Source: Lachnospiraceae bacterium (GTDB lineage: Bacteria; Bacillota; Clostridia; Lachnospirales; Lachnospiraceae). From it: a stretch of 64,000 bases of DNA. The stretch covers positions 99,305 to 163,304 of the forward strand of contig JAGBNK010000018.1 in the NCBI GenBank assembly GCA_017634455.1. Direction: 5' to 3'. Position numbers and translations under genes: made by a program. A model generated the notes under the pieces. The model was not told where the DNA came from and did no database searches. It saw nothing but the letters and a program-made list of their open reading frames with translations. Shown here piece by piece: positions 7,794 to 19,245 of the stretch (positions are counted from its first letter, which is position 1; the number at the start of each line of letters is the position of its first letter).

Positions 7794-10364
7794 ATGAGCT
7801 TAATAGAGAAAATATTCGGTACACATAGTGAGCACGAGTTAAAGAGAATCTATCCTATTGTGGACCAGGTTGAAGCATTAAGCGAGGAGATGGGGAAACT
7901 CAGTGATGATGAGCTGAGAGCTCAGACAGATAAATTTAAGGAGAGATTGGCACAGGGAGAGACTTTGGATGATTTGCTTCCAGAAGCATATGCAACTGTT
8001 AGGGAAGCAGCTAAGCGTGTTCTTGGAATGGAACACTTCAGAGTACAGATTATTGGTGGTATCATCCTGCACCAGGGTAGAATCGCAGAGATGAAAACCG
8101 GTGAAGGAAAGACACTTGTATCTACACTTCCAGCATACTTAAATGCGTTGGAAGGTAAGGGTGTACATATTGTAACTGTAAATGATTACTTGGCAAAGCG
8201 TGATGCAGAATGGATGGGTCAGGTTCATGAATTTCTTGGATTAAAGGTTGGCTGTGTATTAAACAGCATGACTCGCGAGGAGCGCCAGGAAGCATACAAT
8301 TGCGATATTACATATATTACCAACAACGAGTTAGGATTCGATTATCTGAGAGACAACATGGTTGTTCGCAAGGAAGATTTGGTTCAGCGCGGACTTCATT
8401 ATTGTATTATTGATGAGGTGGATTCTGTTCTTATTGATGAAGCCAGAACTCCTCTGATTATTTCAGGACAGAGTGGTAAGTCTACTAAGTTGTATGAGTT
8501 ATGCGACAATCTGGCTCGCCAGATGAGACGTGGTGAGGATTTGCCGGAGTTTTCTAAGATGGATGCCATGATGGGTATTGAGAGAGAAGAGACTGGTGAC
8601 TTCATTGTAAATGAGAAGGACAAGGTTGTTACTCTGACTCAGCAGGGAACCAAGAGAGTGGAGGACTTCTTCCATATTGATAACCTGTCTGATCCTGAGA
8701 ACTTAGAGATTCAGCACAATATTATCCTGGCTTTGCGTGCACATAATCTGATGTTTAGAGATCAGGACTATGTAGTCAAAGATGATCAGGTATTGATTGT
8801 AGATAGCTTTACTGGTCGTATTATGCCAGGTCGTAGATATTCAGATGGATTGCATCAGGCTATTGAGGCCAAGGAGCATGTAAAGGTTAAGAGAGAGAGC
8901 ATGACTCTGGCCAATATTACTTTCCAGAACTTCTTTAATAAATATGACAAGAAGGCTGGTATGACAGGTACAGCTCTCACAGAGGAACAGGAGTTTAGAG
9001 ATATCTATGGAATGGATGTTATTGAGATTCCTACCAACAGACCTATTGCCAGAATCGATTTAAATGATGCTGTATATAAGACTAAGAAAGAGAAGTATCA
9101 TGCTGTAGTAGAGGCTGTCAAGGAGGCTCATGCCAAGGGACAACCTGTATTGGTTGGTACTATTACTATTGATATATCTGAGGAGATTTCCAGACTTTTA
9201 TCTAAAGAGGGAATCAAGCACAATGTATTGAATGCCAAGTTCCATGAGAAGGAAGCTCAGATTGTAGCAGATGCTGGTATACATGGTGCAGTTACAATTG
9301 CTACTAACATGGCTGGTCGTGGTACTGATATTAAGCTTGATGATGAGGCCAAGGCAGCAGGCGGATTGAAGATTATTGGTACAGAGAGACACGAGTCTCG
9401 CCGAATTGATAATCAGCTGCGTGGTCGTTCTGGTCGTCAGGGAGACCCTGGTGAGTCTCAGTTTTATATTTCTCTGGAAGATGATCTTATGAGATTATTT
9501 GGTTCAGAGAAGTTGATTAATATGTTTAACAGCCTTGGTGTTCCGGAAAATGAGCAGATTCAGCACAAGATGTTGTCAGATGCCATTGAGAAGGCACAGA
9601 CCAAGATTGAGAGCAATAACTTCGGTATCAGAAAGAACCTGTTAGAATATGATCAGGTTATGAATGAGCAGAGAGAGCTTATTTATGAACAGCGTCGTCG
9701 TGTTCTTGAGGGCGAGAACATGAGAGAGCAGATTATGGGTATGGTAGAAGACAGAGTTCGGGAGTCAGTTGAGCTTTGCTGCTCTAATGAACTTGCACCA
9801 GATGAATGGGATTTGAACGAATTGAATCGTACACTTATTCCAATTATTCCAGTGAGACCTGTAACTCCTCAGGATTTGGATGGAGTGAAGAAGGTTGAGG
9901 ATCTGGAGGAGAAACTCATTCAGGTTGCAAAGGATTTATACAAGGCCAAGGAAGCAGAATTCCCAGATGAGGAAACCTTCCGCGAGGTAGAGCGAGTTGT
10001 ATTGCTTCGTGTTATCGATAGAAAATGGATGGAAGAGATTGATGACATGGAACAGCTGCGCCAGGGTATCGGTATGCAGGCTTTCGCTCAGAGAAATCCT
10101 GTTGATGAATACAAGGCAGCCAGCTACGATATGCTAGATGCTATGAATGATGCTATCAGAACAGAAACGGTTCAGATGCTCTATAGAATTAGAATTGAGA
10201 AGAAACCAGAGCGCGAGGAAGTGGCTCAGGTTACAGGAACAAACAAAGACGATTCGGCTTCAAACGCCCCAAAGAAGAGAGCGGTGAAGAAAGTATATCC
10301 AAATGATCCATGTCCTTGCGGTAGTGGAAAGAAATACAAGAATTGTCACGGAAGAAACGCATAA
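7794..10364 (+). CDS. secA: preprotein translocase subunit SecA
   Basis: An 856-residue ATPase that drives proteins through SecYEG. Walker A (MKTGEGKT) is at residues 100-107, the DEAD-like box appears as [20 protein letters not shown], and the second motor domain carries [13 protein letters not shown] and [11 protein letters not shown]. The C-terminus has the SEC-C zinc-binding tail ([14 protein letters not shown]) that contacts lipids and SecB or the ribosome. Length is normal for Firmicutes. AAGGAG at 7780-7785 is the ribosome binding site. The gene is followed at once by an intrinsic terminator, which separates it from uvrB. Confidence 0.98.
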   Translation: MSLIEKIFGTHSEHELKRIYPIVDQVEALSEEMGKLSDDELRAQTDKFKERLAQGETLDDLLPEAYATVREAAKRVLGMEHFRVQIIGGIILHQGRIAEMKTGEGKTLVSTLPAYLNALEGKGVHIVTVNDYLAKRDAEWMGQVHEFLGLKVGCVLNSMTREERQEAYNCDITYITNNELGFDYLRDNMVVRKEDLVQRGLHYCIIDEVDSVLIDEARTPLIISGQSGKSTKLYELCDNLARQMRRGEDLPEFSKMDAMMGIEREETGDFIVNEKDKVVTLTQQGTKRVEDFFHIDNLSDPENLEIQHNIILALRAHNLMFRDQDYVVKDDQVLIVDSFTGRIMPGRRYSDGLHQAIEAKEHVKVKRESMTLANITFQNFFNKYDKKAGMTGTALTEEQEFRDIYGMDVIEIPTNRPIARIDLNDAVYKTKKEKYHAVVEAVKEAHAKGQPVLVGTITIDISEEISRLLSKEGIKHNVLNAKFHEKEAQIVADAGIHGAVTIATNMAGRGTDIKLDDEAKAAGGLKIIGTERHESRRIDNQLRGRSGRQGDPGESQFYISLEDDLMRLFGSEKLINMFNSLGVPENEQIQHKMLSDAIEKAQTKIESNNFGIRKNLLEYDQVMNEQRELIYEQRRRVLEGENMREQIMGMVEDRVRESVELCCSNELAPDEWDLNELNRTLIPIIPVRPVTPQDLDGVKKVEDLEEKLIQVAKDLYKAKEAEFPDEETFREVERVVLLRVIDRKWMEEIDDMEQLRQGIGMQAFAQRNPVDEYKAASYDMLDAMNDAIRTETVQMLYRIRIEKKPEREEVAQVTGTNKDDSASNAPKKRAVKKVYPNDPCPCGSGKKYKNCHGRNA

Positions 10365-10369
10365 ATTGT

Positions 10370-10397
10370 GGGGGCCATAAATTGTGGCTCCCTTTTT
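10370..10397 (+). terminator. intrinsic terminator after secA
   Basis: GGGGGCCA (10370-10377) pairs with TGGCTCCC (10385-10392, one G-U pair) and is followed by TTTTT. It lies just 5 bases after the secA stop and 33 bases before the uvrB start, so some readthrough or a hidden promoter must supply uvrB. Confidence 0.8.
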
Positions 10398-10430
10398 GCT
10401 ACTTGTCATGTAGCTTTGGGAGACTTATAT

Positions 10431-12410
10431 ATGGATAGATTTGTATTACATTCTGAATTTAGTCCTATGGGGGATCAACCCCAGGCCATAGCGGAATTGG
10501 TGGATGGATTTAAAGATGGAAACCAGATGCAGACTCTTCTTGGAGTCACTGGATCGGGCAAGACATTTACCATGGCAAATGTTATTGAAAAACTGAATAA
10601 GCCTACTATTATTCTGGCTCATAACAAGACCTTGGCTACACAGCTTTATGGTGAGATGAAAGAATTCTTTCCGGAAAATGCAGTGGAATATTTTGTATCA
10701 TATTATGATTACTATCAGCCGGAGGCATATGTGCCTCAGAGCGATACATACATAGCCAAGGACTCTTCTATAAATGATGAGATAGATAAACTAAGGCTGT
10801 CAGCTACAGCTGCACTTACGGAACGTAAAGATGTAATTATTATTTCATCTGTGTCCTGTATATATGGCATCGGTAGTCCTGAAGACTATCAGAATATGAT
10901 GGTGTCTCTAAGACCGGGAGACGAGAAGGACAGAGATCAGGTGATCAAAGAACTGGTTGATATGCAATATGTGAGAAATGATATGGACTTCGATCGAGGT
11001 ACATTTCGAGTGAGAGGAGATGTGCTGGAGGTGGTTCCGGCGGATGCATCTGATATTGTAATCAGAGTTGAGTTCTTTGGAGATGAGATTGACAGAATAA
11101 CTGAGCTTGATTTCATAACTATGAAAACCAAGAGGGAGCTGAATCATATAGCTATTTTCCCTGCTTCTCATTATGTAGTACCCCAGGAGAAAATTGACAA
11201 GGCCTGCAATGAGATTGAAGTGGAGTTGGAAGAGCGTGTGAAATATTTCAAAGGTGAAGACAAGCTTATTGAAGCTCAGCGAATTGCTGAGAGAACCAAC
11301 TTCGATGTGGAGATGCTTCGTGAGACAGGTTTCTGTAGCGGGATAGAAAATTATACCAGACATTTAACCAATCAGAAGCCGGGAGAACCACCGGCATGTC
11401 TCCTTGACTATATGCCTGATGAGTATCTTATGATTATTGATGAGTCTCATATTACAGTTCCACAGGTTCGAGGAATGTATGCGGGAGACAGATCCAGAAA
11501 GACTACTCTAGTGGATTATGGATTTAGATTACCATCTGCCCTGGATAACCGTCCACTGAACTTTGATGAATTTGAGACCAAGTTAGATCAGGTATTATTT
11601 GTCTCTGCAACTCCTGCAGAATACGAGGAAGAGCATGAGATGCTTCGAGCTGAGCAGGTTATTCGACCAACAGGTCTTCTTGATCCACAGGTGGAAGTGA
11701 GACCTATAGAAGGGCAGATTGACGACTTGTTGGGAGAGATTCGCAAGGAGATCAAGAATGGTAACAAGGTTATGATTACAACCCTCACCAAGCGCATGGC
11801 GGAGGATTTGACAGATTATCTGGCTGAGCTAGGTATCCGTGTGAAATATATGCATTCAGATATAGATACCATGGAAAGGGCGGAGATTATTCGTGATTTG
11901 CGTCTGGATGAATTTGATGTTCTGGTTGGTATTAATCTGTTGCGAGAGGGATTGGATATTCCGGAGATTACTCTGGTGGCAATATTGGATGCGGACAAGG
12001 AAGGATTCCTTCGTTCTGAGAGATCTCTTATACAGACTATAGGAAGAGCAGCGAGAAATGCGGAAGGCCATGTTATAATGTACGCAGACAAAATAACAGA
12101 TTCCATGGAAGCGGCCATCAGTGAGACTAAAAGACGTAGAGCTATTCAGCAGGCTTACAATGAGGTAAATGGTATAACTCCTACAACTATCAAGAAGGCG
12201 GTTCGAGATCTCATTAGTATAGGCGTGGAAGAGAAGACAGACAATACTATGGACAGACAGCCTGAGGATATGGATAGGGAAGAGCTTGAGGAACATATTG
12301 CCAAGGTGAAGACCAAGATGGAAAAGGCAGCTGCGGAATTGAACTTCGAATTGGCTGCGGAATATAGAGACCAGTTGATTGAAATGAAGAAGATGTTACA
12401 GGATATGTGA
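10431..12410 (+). CDS. uvrB: excinuclease ABC subunit UvrB
   Basis: A 659-residue helicase-like damage-verification subunit of nucleotide excision repair, which is loaded by UvrA and then recruits UvrC. Walker A (GVTGSGKT) is at residues 38-45, the beta-hairpin that clamps damaged DNA is seen in [18 protein letters not shown], helicase motifs V and VI appear in [13 protein letters not shown] and QTIGRAARN, and the final ~45 residues hold the UVR motif that binds UvrC. The start is set at the ATG at 10431 with GGGAGA 7 bases upstream; the frame stays open further upstream, but only across the terminator. uvrA starts 2 bases after the stop codon, so the two are translationally coupled. Confidence 0.98.
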   Translation: MDRFVLHSEFSPMGDQPQAIAELVDGFKDGNQMQTLLGVTGSGKTFTMANVIEKLNKPTIILAHNKTLATQLYGEMKEFFPENAVEYFVSYYDYYQPEAYVPQSDTYIAKDSSINDEIDKLRLSATAALTERKDVIIISSVSCIYGIGSPEDYQNMMVSLRPGDEKDRDQVIKELVDMQYVRNDMDFDRGTFRVRGDVLEVVPADASDIVIRVEFFGDEIDRITELDFITMKTKRELNHIAIFPASHYVVPQEKIDKACNEIEVELEERVKYFKGEDKLIEAQRIAERTNFDVEMLRETGFCSGIENYTRHLTNQKPGEPPACLLDYMPDEYLMIIDESHITVPQVRGMYAGDRSRKTTLVDYGFRLPSALDNRPLNFDEFETKLDQVLFVSATPAEYEEEHEMLRAEQVIRPTGLLDPQVEVRPIEGQIDDLLGEIRKEIKNGNKVMITTLTKRMAEDLTDYLAELGIRVKYMHSDIDTMERAEIIRDLRLDEFDVLVGINLLREGLDIPEITLVAILDADKEGFLRSERSLIQTIGRAARNAEGHVIMYADKITDSMEAAISETKRRRAIQQAYNEVNGITPTTIKKAVRDLISIGVEEKTDNTMDRQPEDMDREELEEHIAKVKTKMEKAAAELNFELAAEYRDQLIEMKKMLQDM

Positions 12411-12412
12411 TT

Positions 12413-15241
12413 ATGAGTGAGAGAAAATATATTAAGATAAAAGGTGCCAATGTGCACAATTTGAAAAATGTAAGTTTGGAAATTCCACGAGATGAGCTCG
12501 TTGTTTTGACAGGGCTCAGCGGTTCTGGAAAATCATCCCTAGCATTTGATACTATCTTTGCCGAGGGACAGAGGAGATATATGGAGTCTCTGTCTTCGTA
12601 TTCCAGACAGTTTTTGGGCCAGATGGAGAAACCTGATGTGGAGAAGATAGAAGGACTTCCACCGGCAATTTCCATTGATCAGAAATCTACTAATCATAAT
12701 CCTCGTTCTACAGTTGGAACTGTTACGGAGATATATGATTATTTCAGATTGTTATATGCCAGAATTGGAATTCCCCATTGCCCTAACTGTGGCAAGGAGA
12801 TCAAGAAGCAAACCGTTGATCAGATGGTGGATCGAGTTATGTCTCTGCCTGAGAGAACCAAGATTCAGCTTCTGGCTCCTGTGGTTAGAGGTAGAAAGGG
12901 AACTCATGACAAGCTTTTAGAGAAGGCCAAGAAAAATGGTTATGTTAGAGCTATGATTGATGGCAATCAATACGAGCTTTCAGAGGATATTAAACTTGAG
13001 AAGAATATCAAGCACAATATTGAGATTGTTGTGGATCGTCTGGTAGTGAAGGAAGGTATAGAGAAGCGATTGGCAGATTCTATTGAGACGGTGTTGAAAC
13101 TATCCAATGGTCTGATTTATGTGGATGTGATTGAGGTCGATAGAATTACTATGTCCGAAGGCTTTGCCTGCCCGGATTGTGGAATCAGTATTGATGAAGT
13201 TGAGCCTAGAAGCTTCTCCTTCAACAATCCTTTTGGTGCCTGTCCTGAGTGTTTTGGCCTGGGATACAAGATGGAGTTTGATGAGAATCTAATGATTCCG
13301 GACAAGAAACTTAGTTTCAATGAAGGTTGTGTACAGGTAATGGGATGGCAATCCTCTTCTGATCCCAAGAGCTTCACCCATGCTCTTCTTGTGGCTTTGG
13401 CAGATGAGTATGGATTCTCCCTGGATACACCATACAAGAAATTACCGGAAGAAATCCGTTATATGTTTATAAATGGTTTTGACAGAAGTGTGCCTGTGCA
13501 TTACAAGGGCCAGCGAGGTGTAGGAGTATATGATATTCAGTTTGATGGATTGGTAGCTGATATTAACAGGCGCTACAGAGAGACTCACTCTGAGATCATG
13601 AAGAAGGAATATGAGGAATATATGTACTTCAGCGACTGTCCACTGTGTAAAGGGCAGAGACTTAAGAGGGAATCTCTGGCTGTAACTGTAGCTGACAAGA
13701 ATATATATGAAATGACACAGATGCCTATTTGTGATTTGTCCAAATTCCTGGAAGATATGACTCTGTCTTCTCAACAGCTGAAGATTGGACATCAGATCCT
13801 AAAGGAGATAAAGGGACGAGTAGGATTTCTGGTGGATGTAGGATTGGATTATTTATCACTGTCCAGAGCTACAGCTACACTATCTGGAGGAGAGGCTCAG
13901 CGTATCAGACTGGCAACACAGATTGGTTCCGGTCTGGTAGGAGTGGCATATATTTTGGATGAGCCAAGTATTGGATTGCACCAGAGAGACAATGACAAGC
14001 TGCTTGCATCCTTAAAAGGCTTGAGAGATTTGGGCAATACTCTAATCGTGGTGGAACATGATGAGGATACTATGTTAGCCGCAGATTATCTGGTGGATGT
14101 GGGACCTGGAGCAGGAAAGCATGGCGGTGAAATTGTGGCAACAGGAACACCTCAGGATATTATGAATAATCCTGATTCTATTACAGGTGCATACTTAAGT
14201 GGTCGCAGATGTATCCCTGTACCAAAGGAGCGCAGACAGCCTACTGGATACTTACATATCAAGGGCGCCAGAGAAAATAATCTGAAAAATATTGATGTGG
14301 ATGTACCACTTGGAATAATGACCTGTGTGACAGGTGTGTCTGGTTCGGGAAAGAGCTCTCTCACCAATGAGATATTGTACAAGACTCTTGCCAAGGAGCT
14401 TAACAGAGCTCACAAGGTTCCTGGCCAGCATGATGAGATAGAAGGAATCGAGCAGCTGGACAAGGTTATTGATATTGATCAATCTCCAATTGGAAGAACG
14501 CCTCGTTCTAACCCGGCTACCTATACTGGTGTATTTGACATGATTAGAGATCTCTTTGCATCCACTGCAGATGCCAAGGCCAGAGGTTACAAAAAGGGAC
14601 GATTCAGCTTCAATGTAAAGGGCGGTAGATGTGAGGCTTGCGCAGGCGACGGTATTATCAAAATTGAGATGCATTTCCTGCCGGATGTATATGTGCCTTG
14701 TGAGGTGTGCGGAGGCAAAAGATATAATAGAGAAACCTTGGAAGTGAAATACAAGGGCAAGTCTATATATGATGTTCTCAACATGACTGTGGAGGAGGCT
14801 TTGCATTTCTTTGAAAATGTGCCAAGCATTCAGAGAAAGATTCAGACTCTCTATGATGTAGGATTAGGCTATGTGAAACTGGGACAACCTTCCACAGAAT
14901 TGTCAGGAGGAGAGGCTCAGAGAATTAAGCTTGCTACTGAGCTTAGCAGACGATCTACAGGCAAGACAATCTATGTGTTGGATGAGCCAACTACTGGTTT
15001 ACATTTTGAAGATGTGAACAAACTGGTAGACATATTGCGCAAGCTGTCAGATGGAGGCAATACTGTTGTTGTTATTGAACATAATCTGGATGTTATCAAA
15101 TGTGCCGACTACATAATTGATATGGGACCTGAAGGTGGAGACCGAGGTGGAACTGTGGTTGCAACAGGAACACCTGAGGAGGTTGCCAAGAATAAGAAAT
15201 CATATACGGGAGCCTATGTGAAAAAAAATTTGACCAAGTAA
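12413..15241 (+). CDS. uvrA: excinuclease ABC subunit UvrA
   Basis: A 942-residue tandem ABC ATPase that finds DNA lesions and loads UvrB. The first Walker A (GLSGSGKS) is at residues 34-41 and the second in [10 protein letters not shown]; two ABC signatures ([10 protein letters not shown] and [10 protein letters not shown]) are present. Cysteine pairs of the zinc modules are visible (CPNCG, CPDCG with [16 protein letters not shown] with CEVCGG). The ATG at 12413 is chosen because AGGA at 12400-12403 is 9 bases upstream; the GTG at 12407 overlaps uvrB. No terminator is evident directly after it. The next gene has its own promoter. Confidence 0.98.
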   Translation: MSERKYIKIKGANVHNLKNVSLEIPRDELVVLTGLSGSGKSSLAFDTIFAEGQRRYMESLSSYSRQFLGQMEKPDVEKIEGLPPAISIDQKSTNHNPRSTVGTVTEIYDYFRLLYARIGIPHCPNCGKEIKKQTVDQMVDRVMSLPERTKIQLLAPVVRGRKGTHDKLLEKAKKNGYVRAMIDGNQYELSEDIKLEKNIKHNIEIVVDRLVVKEGIEKRLADSIETVLKLSNGLIYVDVIEVDRITMSEGFACPDCGISIDEVEPRSFSFNNPFGACPECFGLGYKMEFDENLMIPDKKLSFNEGCVQVMGWQSSSDPKSFTHALLVALADEYGFSLDTPYKKLPEEIRYMFINGFDRSVPVHYKGQRGVGVYDIQFDGLVADINRRYRETHSEIMKKEYEEYMYFSDCPLCKGQRLKRESLAVTVADKNIYEMTQMPICDLSKFLEDMTLSSQQLKIGHQILKEIKGRVGFLVDVGLDYLSLSRATATLSGGEAQRIRLATQIGSGLVGVAYILDEPSIGLHQRDNDKLLASLKGLRDLGNTLIVVEHDEDTMLAADYLVDVGPGAGKHGGEIVATGTPQDIMNNPDSITGAYLSGRRCIPVPKERRQPTGYLHIKGARENNLKNIDVDVPLGIMTCVTGVSGSGKSSLTNEILYKTLAKELNRAHKVPGQHDEIEGIEQLDKVIDIDQSPIGRTPRSNPATYTGVFDMIRDLFASTADAKARGYKKGRFSFNVKGGRCEACAGDGIIKIEMHFLPDVYVPCEVCGGKRYNRETLEVKYKGKSIYDVLNMTVEEALHFFENVPSIQRKIQTLYDVGLGYVKLGQPSTELSGGEAQRIKLATELSRRSTGKTIYVLDEPTTGLHFEDVNKLVDILRKLSDGGNTVVVIEHNLDVIKCADYIIDMGPEGGDRGGTVVATGTPEEVAKNKKSYTGAYVKKNLTK

Positions 15242-15259
15242 AATCTATGGTATTTCGGT

Positions 15260-15289
15260 TTGATATTCATGTCGAAGCTGTATTATAAT
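15260..15289 (+). promoter_or_regulatory. promoter for chemotaxis receptor gene
   Basis: TTGATA (15260-15265), an 18-base spacer and TATAAT (15284-15289) form a sigma-A type promoter about 40 bases before the start codon. No sigma-28 (flagellar) motif was recognised here. Confidence 0.6.
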
Positions 15290-15337
15290 TAGAGGGAAGA
15301 CATAGTGATAAGATAGAGTGAATGAGAGGGATTGAAG

Positions 15338-16816
15338 ATGGATTTAAAAGAGAAACATATGATGCAGAATAATAAGATGTGTATGATTTTGGGACTTGTA
15401 ATACATTTCTTTATTATTTTAGCTACAATTCTATATAATAAGGGGCGTGTAGGTTTTATAAATACGCCTATAATGCTTGTCATAGAAGTAGTTTGTGTGA
15501 TAGTGAGCATACTGGGATTTGTTAAACTTGGCAAAGATGAAAAGGGGCATTATCCACAATTGCTGAGTCTGGCAGTGGCATATATGGTGATGCTTCTGGG
15601 ATCAGCTCATGTACCATATTTGTGGGCAATGGGTGTTCTCATTGGAGTGGCAGTTATTATTTACAACAGTGCACGTATTTGCTTGCTTGCCTCTGGAACC
15701 GCCGTTTTGGAAAATATTATTTTTGTAATTATATATTATCAATCTTCTGTTAGTCATACAGAGCCATATGGAAGTATTAAATATATGGTGCCAACTAATA
15801 TGGCAATTCTTGTATTGTTTGCAATCATGAGCTATATAGTTGTTAATGTAAATGATATGCAGATTAAAGAGACAATGAATGCCATTCAGGAAAAGGCAGC
15901 AGAGCAGGAGAAGAGCTCAGAGAGAATCCGACATACTTCTGAGCAGATTTCTAGCAAGTTGGAGGATGCTCATGAGGCTATGGATAATTTGTCAAACAAG
16001 GTAAATTCTTCTGCTGAGGCAATTGAACAAATTTCTGGTTCGGTTAATCAGACAGCTCAGGCTATTCAGACACAAACAGAGATGAATGGCAATATTATGA
16101 GTTCTCTTGAAAATATCAAGAGTGAGTCAGAGGATATGAGTAAGCTTTCTGATGTGGCAAGAAATAATGTGGAAGATGGAAGCGTCATTATTAGAGATTT
16201 GGAATCTCAGGCGGTACAGACTGCAGAGATTAATGCACAGACTGCAGAGATGACAGCTGCACTTGCTAATTCTGCTGAAACTGTAAAAGAGATTGTGGAG
16301 ACAATTTTGGGAATATCATCACAGACAAACCTTCTTGCATTAAATGCTTCTATTGAGGCGGCAAGAGCTGGCGAGGCTGGTAAGGGATTCGCTGTAGTAG
16401 CAGATGAGATTAGAAATCTGTCAGAGAATACCAAGGAATCCGCAGAGCAGATAGCAGCTACAATTGATGTGCTTATTCAGAATGTTCACAGTGCTTCTGA
16501 GAATATGAAGAGATCTGTTGAATCTTCTAATCGTCAGGGGGAGATGATTTCTGAAACAGGAAATAAGTTTGCTGAGATTAGAGAATCAGTTGATTTATTA
16601 TCCAAGAGTGTGGATGAGATTCATGAGAGTGTAAATGAATGTGCACAAGCTACAGATTTGGTTATGCAGGCTATTACTGATTTGTCTGCAACATCTGAGG
16701 AGGTGGCAGCATCTTCTGAGTCATCACTTGAGCTTTCTCGTGAATGTACAACAGATATGAATACAACAAATGATATCTTGAATGTTATTTTGGATATAGC
16801 CAGAAATGATGACTAA
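15338..16816 (+). CDS. methyl-accepting chemotaxis protein, six-helix membrane type
   Basis: A 492-residue receptor. Residues ~10-175 form six hydrophobic segments with very short loops, so no extracellular ligand-binding domain is present; no HAMP domain is recognisable either. The rest is a long coiled-coil signalling domain with the conserved hairpin tip ([18 protein letters not shown], then [13 protein letters not shown]) that contacts CheA and CheW. It probably senses something in or near the membrane. The ATG at 15338 follows GAGAGGG (15324-15330) at good spacing; the TTG at 15332 is rejected. It stands alone between uvrA and the mbl-flagellar genes, consistent with a motile cell. Confidence 0.9.
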   Translation: MDLKEKHMMQNNKMCMILGLVIHFFIILATILYNKGRVGFINTPIMLVIEVVCVIVSILGFVKLGKDEKGHYPQLLSLAVAYMVMLLGSAHVPYLWAMGVLIGVAVIIYNSARICLLASGTAVLENIIFVIIYYQSSVSHTEPYGSIKYMVPTNMAILVLFAIMSYIVVNVNDMQIKETMNAIQEKAAEQEKSSERIRHTSEQISSKLEDAHEAMDNLSNKVNSSAEAIEQISGSVNQTAQAIQTQTEMNGNIMSSLENIKSESEDMSKLSDVARNNVEDGSVIIRDLESQAVQTAEINAQTAEMTAALANSAETVKEIVETILGISSQTNLLALNASIEAARAGEAGKGFAVVADEIRNLSENTKESAEQIAATIDVLIQNVHSASENMKRSVESSNRQGEMISETGNKFAEIRESVDLLSKSVDEIHESVNECAQATDLVMQAITDLSATSEEVAASSESSLELSRECTTDMNTTNDILNVILDIARNDD

Positions 16817-16869
16817 GAGCATTATGGCTTAGAAATATAATAGCTTAGTAAATATTGTAATGAGATAAT

Positions 16870-16906
16870 CAAAGCCTTCTTAATATTACTAGGAGGGCTT
16901 TGTTTT
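16870..16906 (+). terminator. intrinsic terminator after chemotaxis receptor gene
   Basis: CAAAGCCTTCTT (16870-16881) pairs with AGGAGGGCTTTG (16891-16902) using two G-U pairs, followed by TTTT. Confidence 0.8.
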
Positions 16907-16988
16907 ATTGTATGATGGTTTATAGCACAATAATTTCTGGCGTGAGATTTTCTGATGTAATAATTATATATGTAGAGATGATAGCAAT

Positions 16989-17028
16989 AAAAAAGAGATT
17001 ATCTAATGAAAGATAATCTCGTTATTTT
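16989..17028. terminator. perfect hairpin with T-runs on both strands
   Basis: GAGATTATCT (16995-17004) and AGATAATCTC (17011-17020) form a 10-bp stem with a 6-base loop. On the minus strand the stem is followed immediately by six T residues, while on the plus strand GTTATTTTT follows, so it is a better terminator for a minus-strand transcript. Confidence 0.75.
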
Positions 17029-17203
17029 TGGGGAGTGCTCCGAAACAAAGTCTCGGAGCTTGAGTTATGAAAAATATATTAGCTAAAACCTAGCTAGTAC
17101 GATAAAGTATATTAAAGGTTAATTGTGATAATTCTGTGTCTAAAATATGAAAAAATGTGTAAAAAGATTGAAAACATTTCATAAATATTTCAGAAAAAAT
17201 CAA

Positions 17204-17231
17204 TTGAAAAAAATCCCTAGTTATATATAAT
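17204..17231 (+). promoter_or_regulatory. promoter for mbl
   Basis: TTGAAA (17204-17209), a 16-base spacer and TATAAT (17226-17231). The predicted start near 17238 gives a leader of about 95 bases. Confidence 0.75.
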
Positions 17232-17332
17232 TGTAATAGATAACATAACTATGATTAGGTGGAGTGCGCCCATTTATAAAACATTAATAGGTCGCTCTAA
17301 ATATACAACTATAGAAAAAGGAGTTTTGCATA

Positions 17333-18328
17333 ATGGTAGCAAGTGATATTGGAATCGATTTAGGAACAGCCAGCATACTGGTTTATGTAAAGGGCAAAGG
17401 TGTAGTATTGAAGGAGCCTTCAGTAGTGGCCTTTGATAGAGATACAAATAGAATTAAGGCAATTGGAGAGGAAGCTAGACTTATGCTTGGTAGAACACCA
17501 GGTAATATTGTAGCTGTTCGTCCTCTTCGTCAGGGTGTTATTTCTGATTATACAGTTACAGAGAAGATGATTAAGTACTTCATTCAGAAGGCTATGGGCA
17601 AGAAGAATTTCCGTAAGCCTAGAATAAGTGTATGTATTCCTAGTGGTGCAACAGAGGTTGAGAAGCGTGCTGTAGAAGATGCTACATACGCAGCTGGTGC
17701 CAGAGATGTATTCATTATTGAAGAGCCAATCGCTGCTGCTATCGGTGCAGGAATTGATATCTCAAGGCCATGTGGAAATATGATCGTTGATATCGGTGGT
17801 GGTACTGCTGATATTGCTGTTATTTCTCTTGGTGGTTCTGTTGTTAGTACTTCAATTAAGGTGGCTGGTGATAACTTTGATGATGCTATTGTGCGTTATA
17901 TGAGAAAGAAGCATAACCTGCTTATTGGTGAGCGTACAGCAGAGGATATCAAGATCAAGATTGGTACTTGTTTCCCACTTCCAACACCAGAGACAATGGA
18001 TGTTAGAGGACGTAATCTTGTTACAGGTTTGCCAAAGACAATTGAGGTTTCTTCTGAGGAGACAGAGGAAGCTTTGAGAGAGCCAACATTGCAGATTGTT
18101 GAAGCAATTCATTCTGTATTGGAGAAGACTCCACCAGAGTTGGCTGCTGATGTTGCTGACAGAGGTATCGTTCTTACAGGTGGTGGAGCTTTGCTTCGCG
18201 GACTTGAAGAGCTTATTGAAGATAGAACAGGTATCAATACAATGACAGCAGATGATGCTACAACTTGTGTAGCCATTGGTACAGGTAAGTTCGTGGAATT
18301 CCAGTCTGGAGATATTTCAGAGGGTTAA
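17333..18328 (+). CDS. mbl: MreB-like actin Mbl, rod-shape determinant
   Basis: A 331-residue bacterial actin. The ATP-binding motifs are seen in DIGIDLGTASILVYVKGKG (phosphate 1), NMIVDIGGGTADIAV (phosphate 2) and GIVLTGGGALLRGLEEL (adenosine). MreB-family filaments under the membrane guide lateral cell-wall synthesis. It is called mbl rather than mreB because, as in Bacillus subtilis, it is followed directly by two flagellar rod-type genes and is not beside mreC/mreD. The spoIIID gene that precedes mbl in spore formers is absent here. AAAAGGAG at 17316-17323 is the ribosome binding site, and a consensus promoter precedes it. Confidence 0.92.
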   Translation: MVASDIGIDLGTASILVYVKGKGVVLKEPSVVAFDRDTNRIKAIGEEARLMLGRTPGNIVAVRPLRQGVISDYTVTEKMIKYFIQKAMGKKNFRKPRISVCIPSGATEVEKRAVEDATYAAGARDVFIIEEPIAAAIGAGIDISRPCGNMIVDIGGGTADIAVISLGGSVVSTSIKVAGDNFDDAIVRYMRKKHNLLIGERTAEDIKIKIGTCFPLPTPETMDVRGRNLVTGLPKTIEVSSEETEEALREPTLQIVEAIHSVLEKTPPELAADVADRGIVLTGGGALLRGLEELIEDRTGINTMTADDATTCVAIGTGKFVEFQSGDISEG

Positions 18329-18399
18329 GAAATCCGGGCTTAATGTCGAAATAATAGATGTTAAAGTATACATTTACATAAACAAATACAGGAGGAAGT

Positions 18400-19200
18400 A
18401 TGGTAAAAGGTTTATATACAGCCTACACCGGTATGGTGGAAGAGCAGAGACGATTAGATGTGACAGCAAACAATATGGCCAATTCTGCCACCACTGGATA
18501 CAAGGATGAAGGCGTGGTAAATCAATCCTTTGACCATCAACTTGCTATCAAAATCAAGGATACTTCTGCTGCAAGCATGCCTCGCAGAATTGGAGCGGTT
18601 ACCCTGGGAGTTAAAGTTGGAGAGACATATACTAATTGGGATCAGGGAAGCTTCCAGATTACAGATAATGATAGCGATTTGGCATTGTCAGGTCAGGGAT
18701 TTTTCGCAATTGCATTTACTTCCAAGGATGGAACTACATCTATTAAATATACCAGGGATGGAGCTTTTACAATCGATACAGAAGGTTATATGAGAACATC
18801 CGATGGAGACTATGTTCTTAATATGAATGGCGCACTGAATTCTGATTTGAATCAGAATAATTATGTGCGCGTCAATCCTAATTTCGATTATACCGTGGAT
18901 AAGCAGGGATATATTTTCCAGGAGGGCAATAATATCGGCCAGGTAGGTATAGTTGATATTGGAGATTACAATTACATTTCTAAATATGGAGAGAATATGT
19001 ATGACCTGGTAAATGGTGGTACTATTATTCCTTCCAATGCTTCCATTGAGCAAGGATGCTTAGAAGCTTCAAATGTCAATATAGTGGACGAGATGGTTCG
19101 AATCATTACATTGTCTCGTGCTTATGAGGCGGGACAGAAGATGATTCAGACAGAGGACTCGACTCTTGAAAAGGCAGCTAACGAGGTTGGCAGAGTATAG
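18400..19200 (+). CDS. flhO: flagellar hook-basal body protein, FlhO/FlgF type
   Basis: A 266-residue protein of the rod/hook family. The N-terminus carries the flagellar basal body rod motif (TANNMANSATTGYKDEG, near residue 25), the central part shows the FlgE/F/G-like core (GFFAIAFTSKDGTTSIKYTR), and the C-terminus ends with the conserved helix motif (EASNVNIVDEMVRIITLSRAYE). Such subunits form the flagellar rod and are exported by the flagellar secretion system without a cleaved signal. It lies 71 bases after mbl and 45 before its paralogue flhP, the gene order of B. subtilis. GGAGG precedes the ATG. It could equally be named flgF or flgG. Confidence 0.88.
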   Translation: MVKGLYTAYTGMVEEQRRLDVTANNMANSATTGYKDEGVVNQSFDHQLAIKIKDTSAASMPRRIGAVTLGVKVGETYTNWDQGSFQITDNDSDLALSGQGFFAIAFTSKDGTTSIKYTRDGAFTIDTEGYMRTSDGDYVLNMNGALNSDLNQNNYVRVNPNFDYTVDKQGYIFQEGNNIGQVGIVDIGDYNYISKYGENMYDLVNGGTIIPSNASIEQGCLEASNVNIVDEMVRIITLSRAYEAGQKMIQTEDSTLEKAANEVGRV

Positions 19201-19245
19201 TCAAGGGAGACTGACATCTGCTTATAGGAAAGGGGTGCATCCATT

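Larger units (their letters stand above)
16817..17332. other. 516-base gap: two terminators, hairpins, mbl promoter
   Basis: No credible gene is seen. The stretch contains, in order, the terminator of the chemotaxis receptor gene (16870-16906), a perfect 10-bp hairpin terminator (16995-17027), two further hairpins (17037-17059 and 17080-17096) and the mbl promoter (17204-17231). The 16985-17100 part has more structure than termination alone needs and is discussed as a possible small RNA. Confidence 0.7.

Noticed and set aside
10908..11363. 151-codon open frame on the minus strand inside uvrB
   Set aside because: It overlaps conserved UvrB sequence and shows no protein-like motif or start signal.
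16817..17332. c-di-GMP riboswitch near motility genes
   Set aside because: I looked for the GEMM core motif and did not find it; the structures present fit terminators and plain hairpins.
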